Shown piece after piece: positions 62,229 to 64,000 of a DNA stretch of 64,000 bases. Source of the DNA: Salinimicrobium sp. TH3 (GTDB lineage Bacteria > Bacteroidota > Bacteroidia > Flavobacteriales > Flavobacteriaceae); assembly GCF_026676115.1 (NCBI RefSeq), contig NZ_JAPONB010000005.1, positions 62,001-126,000 of the forward strand, written 5' to 3'. Numbering within the stretch: position 1 is the first letter of the stretch; each line of letters begins with the position of its first letter. The notes below the pieces were generated by a model. The model was not told the origin of the DNA. It searched no databases and saw nothing but the letters and a program-made list of their open reading frames with translations. Both the position numbers and the translations under genes were made by a program.

Positions 62229-64000
62229 TACCGCACTACATTTAAATTAAGGTTGCGGTCGTAGGCAAGAATATAAACCGAATTGTTGATGTACCCCCCA
62301 TTTGGCCTTTGCTCATAATTGAATTTATTCTCAACGTATTGTGTAGTTCCATCTTTTTTGATCGACTCATAAAGATTCCCGGCAGATGCCAGCCTTAGCA
62401 GTACATCATAAGTTACGTCAAAACCTCTTACCGCAGCTGCTGAAGGCGTAACGCCGTATTTCTCAATATACTTTTTAATGAAATTCCGGTTCTTTTCGGG
62501 ATCAAAAGCGCGATCAATCGATGGATAATGGAAGTTCAATTTTCCCAGGTGATTGTTGGAAATATTATCACTTTCAAAAGATTTATTTCTGTCGGTGGTC
62601 AAAAGTGTGATCTTATAACTATCGGCCAGGGAGTTGAGGTATGAGGTCGCATTGCTCAATACACCAATCTTACTGGATTCCAGTATAACCCAATTTGGCC
62701 TGGTTTTATCTAAAGCTCCTGCCACCTGTCCCTGATTGAGATATCCACCTTCTGAAGGAGTGATGACCCGTGCTGAAGGAAAGGCAGAAGAAAGTCTTCT
62801 TCTTTTTTCTGAAGCACTTCCATCGGCAATAATGATTAGGTTCTTGCCTGCAGAATGTTCTGAAACATAAGTGATCATCGCCTCACTCAGCATTTCATCT
62901 GTAGGACGTGCCTGCAGGAAATTATTAAGAGAGGCAGTCTCTCTTTTGGTAAGGGGAGAGATCACAGGAATATTCCGGTTTTCCATTGAACGTGCAACGG
63001 TTTCTACCGTAGACTGCAAAAGAGGTCCAATTACGGCATCTACATCATTGAAGTTATGAGTATTTAAAAGCACATTTACCTTCCCCGGATTCCCTTCGGT
63101 ATCCAAAAAAGTAACATTTGAAGAAATTCCCTTTGCCTTGGCAGAATCAATAGCCATAAGTACTCCGCTGTAAAAATCCAGTGAGAGTTGCATTACCTGG
63201 TCTTTCTTGATCCTTTCAGGAAAATTGTTGGAAGTATCGTTTACTACAAGCTTGTTCTTATTGAATGGCAACATCACCACCAGCTTTTTAGTCTCATAGT
63301 TATTGATCTTGCGCTCCAGGTTCACGTATTCTTCAACAACATATTCCCCTACTCCTTCAGCAAGCTCAATGTTGGGAATTCGTAAAACCATGCCCGATTT
63401 TAAACCATCGGTTAATGCGGGATTTAACGATTCAAGGGAATCCCGGCTTATTCCAAAGCGACGCGTAAGACTAAACAAAGTTTCCTGCGGCTGTACCTGG
63501 TAATATTTAAAGAGGTTTCCTTCCACATCCACAACTTTCTCCACATCCCCGTTACGAACCTTGATCACCATACCAGGCTGCAGGTTCTCCATGCTTGGAT
63601 TTAATCTTTGTAGATCGGCAATGGTGATGTTGTATTTCCGGGAAATACCGTAGAGGGTTTCCTGCGGAAGCACTACATGCTCCTTGACACTAAGGTCTAA
63701 TGGATTAGAACGTGGCGGTGTGCTGGTTTGGACCTCAACTTTAGCGGATTGTTTTGGGATCCTGATGCGTTCTCCCCTGCGAAGTTCACTGGAATAAAGA
63801 TGCTTATTATACTTTTTGATGGCCTCAATACTTACGTTGTACTGCTGAGACAGGCTAAACAGGGTTTCTTTCCTTTTTACCCGATGAATTTCAAATTGTT
63901 GATCGTCTCCTCCTGAAGTCTGAACATTTTCTACTGACCCTGAATTAACAGGCACTACCAACTTCCCTTCCGGCGTTATTCCGCGGCGGGCATCGGGGTT
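62228..64000 (-). CDS. LysM and periplasmic-binding-type protein, 5' end cut by window
   Basis: The frame is open to the window edge, so the N-terminus is missing; at least 590 residues are seen. At least three LysM domains are visible in the first 210 residues (HRVKRKETLFSLSQQYNVS, LPQETLYGISRKYNI, VQPQETLFSLTRRFGIS), each ending GxxIRIP or like. Then comes a type-I periplasmic binding fold (KLVVMLPFNKN, then DAVIGPLLQSTVE and NIPVISPLT). LysM should bind peptidoglycan; the ligand of the other domain is unknown. Its stop overlaps the osmC start. Confidence 0.88.
   Translation of the reverse strand, partial: NPDARRGITPEGKLVVPVNSGSVENVQTSGGDDQQFEIHRVKRKETLFSLSQQYNVSIEAIKKYNKHLYSSELRRGERIRIPKQSAKVEVQTSTPPRSNPLDLSVKEHVVLPQETLYGISRKYNITIADLQRLNPSMENLQPGMVIKVRNGDVEKVVDVEGNLFKYYQVQPQETLFSLTRRFGISRDSLESLNPALTDGLKSGMVLRIPNIELAEGVGEYVVEEYVNLERKINNYETKKLVVMLPFNKNKLVVNDTSNNFPERIKKDQVMQLSLDFYSGVLMAIDSAKAKGISSNVTFLDTEGNPGKVNVLLNTHNFNDVDAVIGPLLQSTVETVARSMENRNIPVISPLTKRETASLNNFLQARPTDEMLSEAMITYVSEHSAGKNLIIIADGSASEKRRRLSSAFPSARVITPSEGGYLNQGQVAGALDKTRPNWVILESSKIGVLSNATSYLNSLADSYKITLLTTDRNKSFESDNISNNHLGKLNFHYPSIDRAFDPEKNRNFIKKYIEKYGVTPSAAAVRGFDVTYDVLLRLASAGNLYESIKKDGTTQYVENKFNYEQRPNGGYINNSVYILAYDRNLNLNVVR

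Overview
The window looks like chromosomal DNA of a marine-type Flavobacteriaceae (Bacteroidota). Evidence is the gene content (a DUF5606, def, ruvX cluster; DUF349 and DUF4168 proteins; MORN/YwqK and fasciclin lipoproteins; NdpA-like nucleoid protein; IS1096-passenger-type protein), many upstream -7 boxes of the Bacteroidota TAnnTTTG type, and little Shine-Dalgarno sequence. The genus cannot be fixed from sequence alone. No rRNA, tRNA, CRISPR or intact transposase was seen.

Layout. 1-8.2 kb: a protein tail, a class-III aminotransferase, a TPR protein, two overlapping DUF368 (undecaprenyl-phosphate translocase type) genes, aroE and a large DUF349 protein. 8.3-11.1 kb (minus strand): mazG, DUF5606, def, a frameshifted four-helix-bundle (23S rRNA intervening-sequence type) gene, ruvX. 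11.3-18.5 kb: dapD, then a surface-glycan cluster with heptosyltransferase-like GT9, LicC-like nucleotidyltransferase, TagB/F-like glycerophosphotransferase, Stealth phosphotransferase, InaA/WaaP-like kinase and GT4. 18.5-28.8 kb: tsaC-like, a GxxExxY gene bounded by inverted repeats, cca, ctaA, an IS1096-passenger-family protein, a nucleoid-associated protein, an orphan with kinase-like motifs, an ABC-2 exporter pair and uvrB. 28.9-30.6 kb: a secreted structural-type protein and a cluster of folded repeats. 30.6-36.4 kb: ADP-forming acyl-CoA synthetase, PLP aminotransferase and both indolepyruvate oxidoreductase subunits, which together make an archaeal-style route from aromatic amino acid to aryl-acetate with ATP gain. 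36.7-46.6 kb: hsp20, DUF1456, cysH, three tandem small secreted paralogs, sucC, LON-domain protein, lysA, DUF4168, TrkH and a K+ channel. 46.7-64 kb: erythromycin-esterase family, MBL hydrolase, DUF72, MutM/Nei-like glycosylase, metalloprotease, GH3, DUF3820, pyrG, yidC, fasciclin, YwqK, lipoprotein, mnmA, nitronate monooxygenase family, DUF922, OsmC and a LysM/periplasmic-binding protein that runs off the window.

Most of the window is core metabolism. The parts most worth a second look are: the amino-acid catabolic cassette with an IorA that lacks its ferredoxin domain; two small accessory genes each set between housekeeping genes and bounded by repeats (GxxExxY; IVP-type); a pair of conserved stem-loop repeats at 30.2-30.5 kb; a recurring palindromic terminator family; and candidate ECF-sigma promoters in front of two tandem TonB-C-terminal-like secreted proteins and of the ABC exporter.

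All family assignments come from reading motifs by eye. No database search was run.
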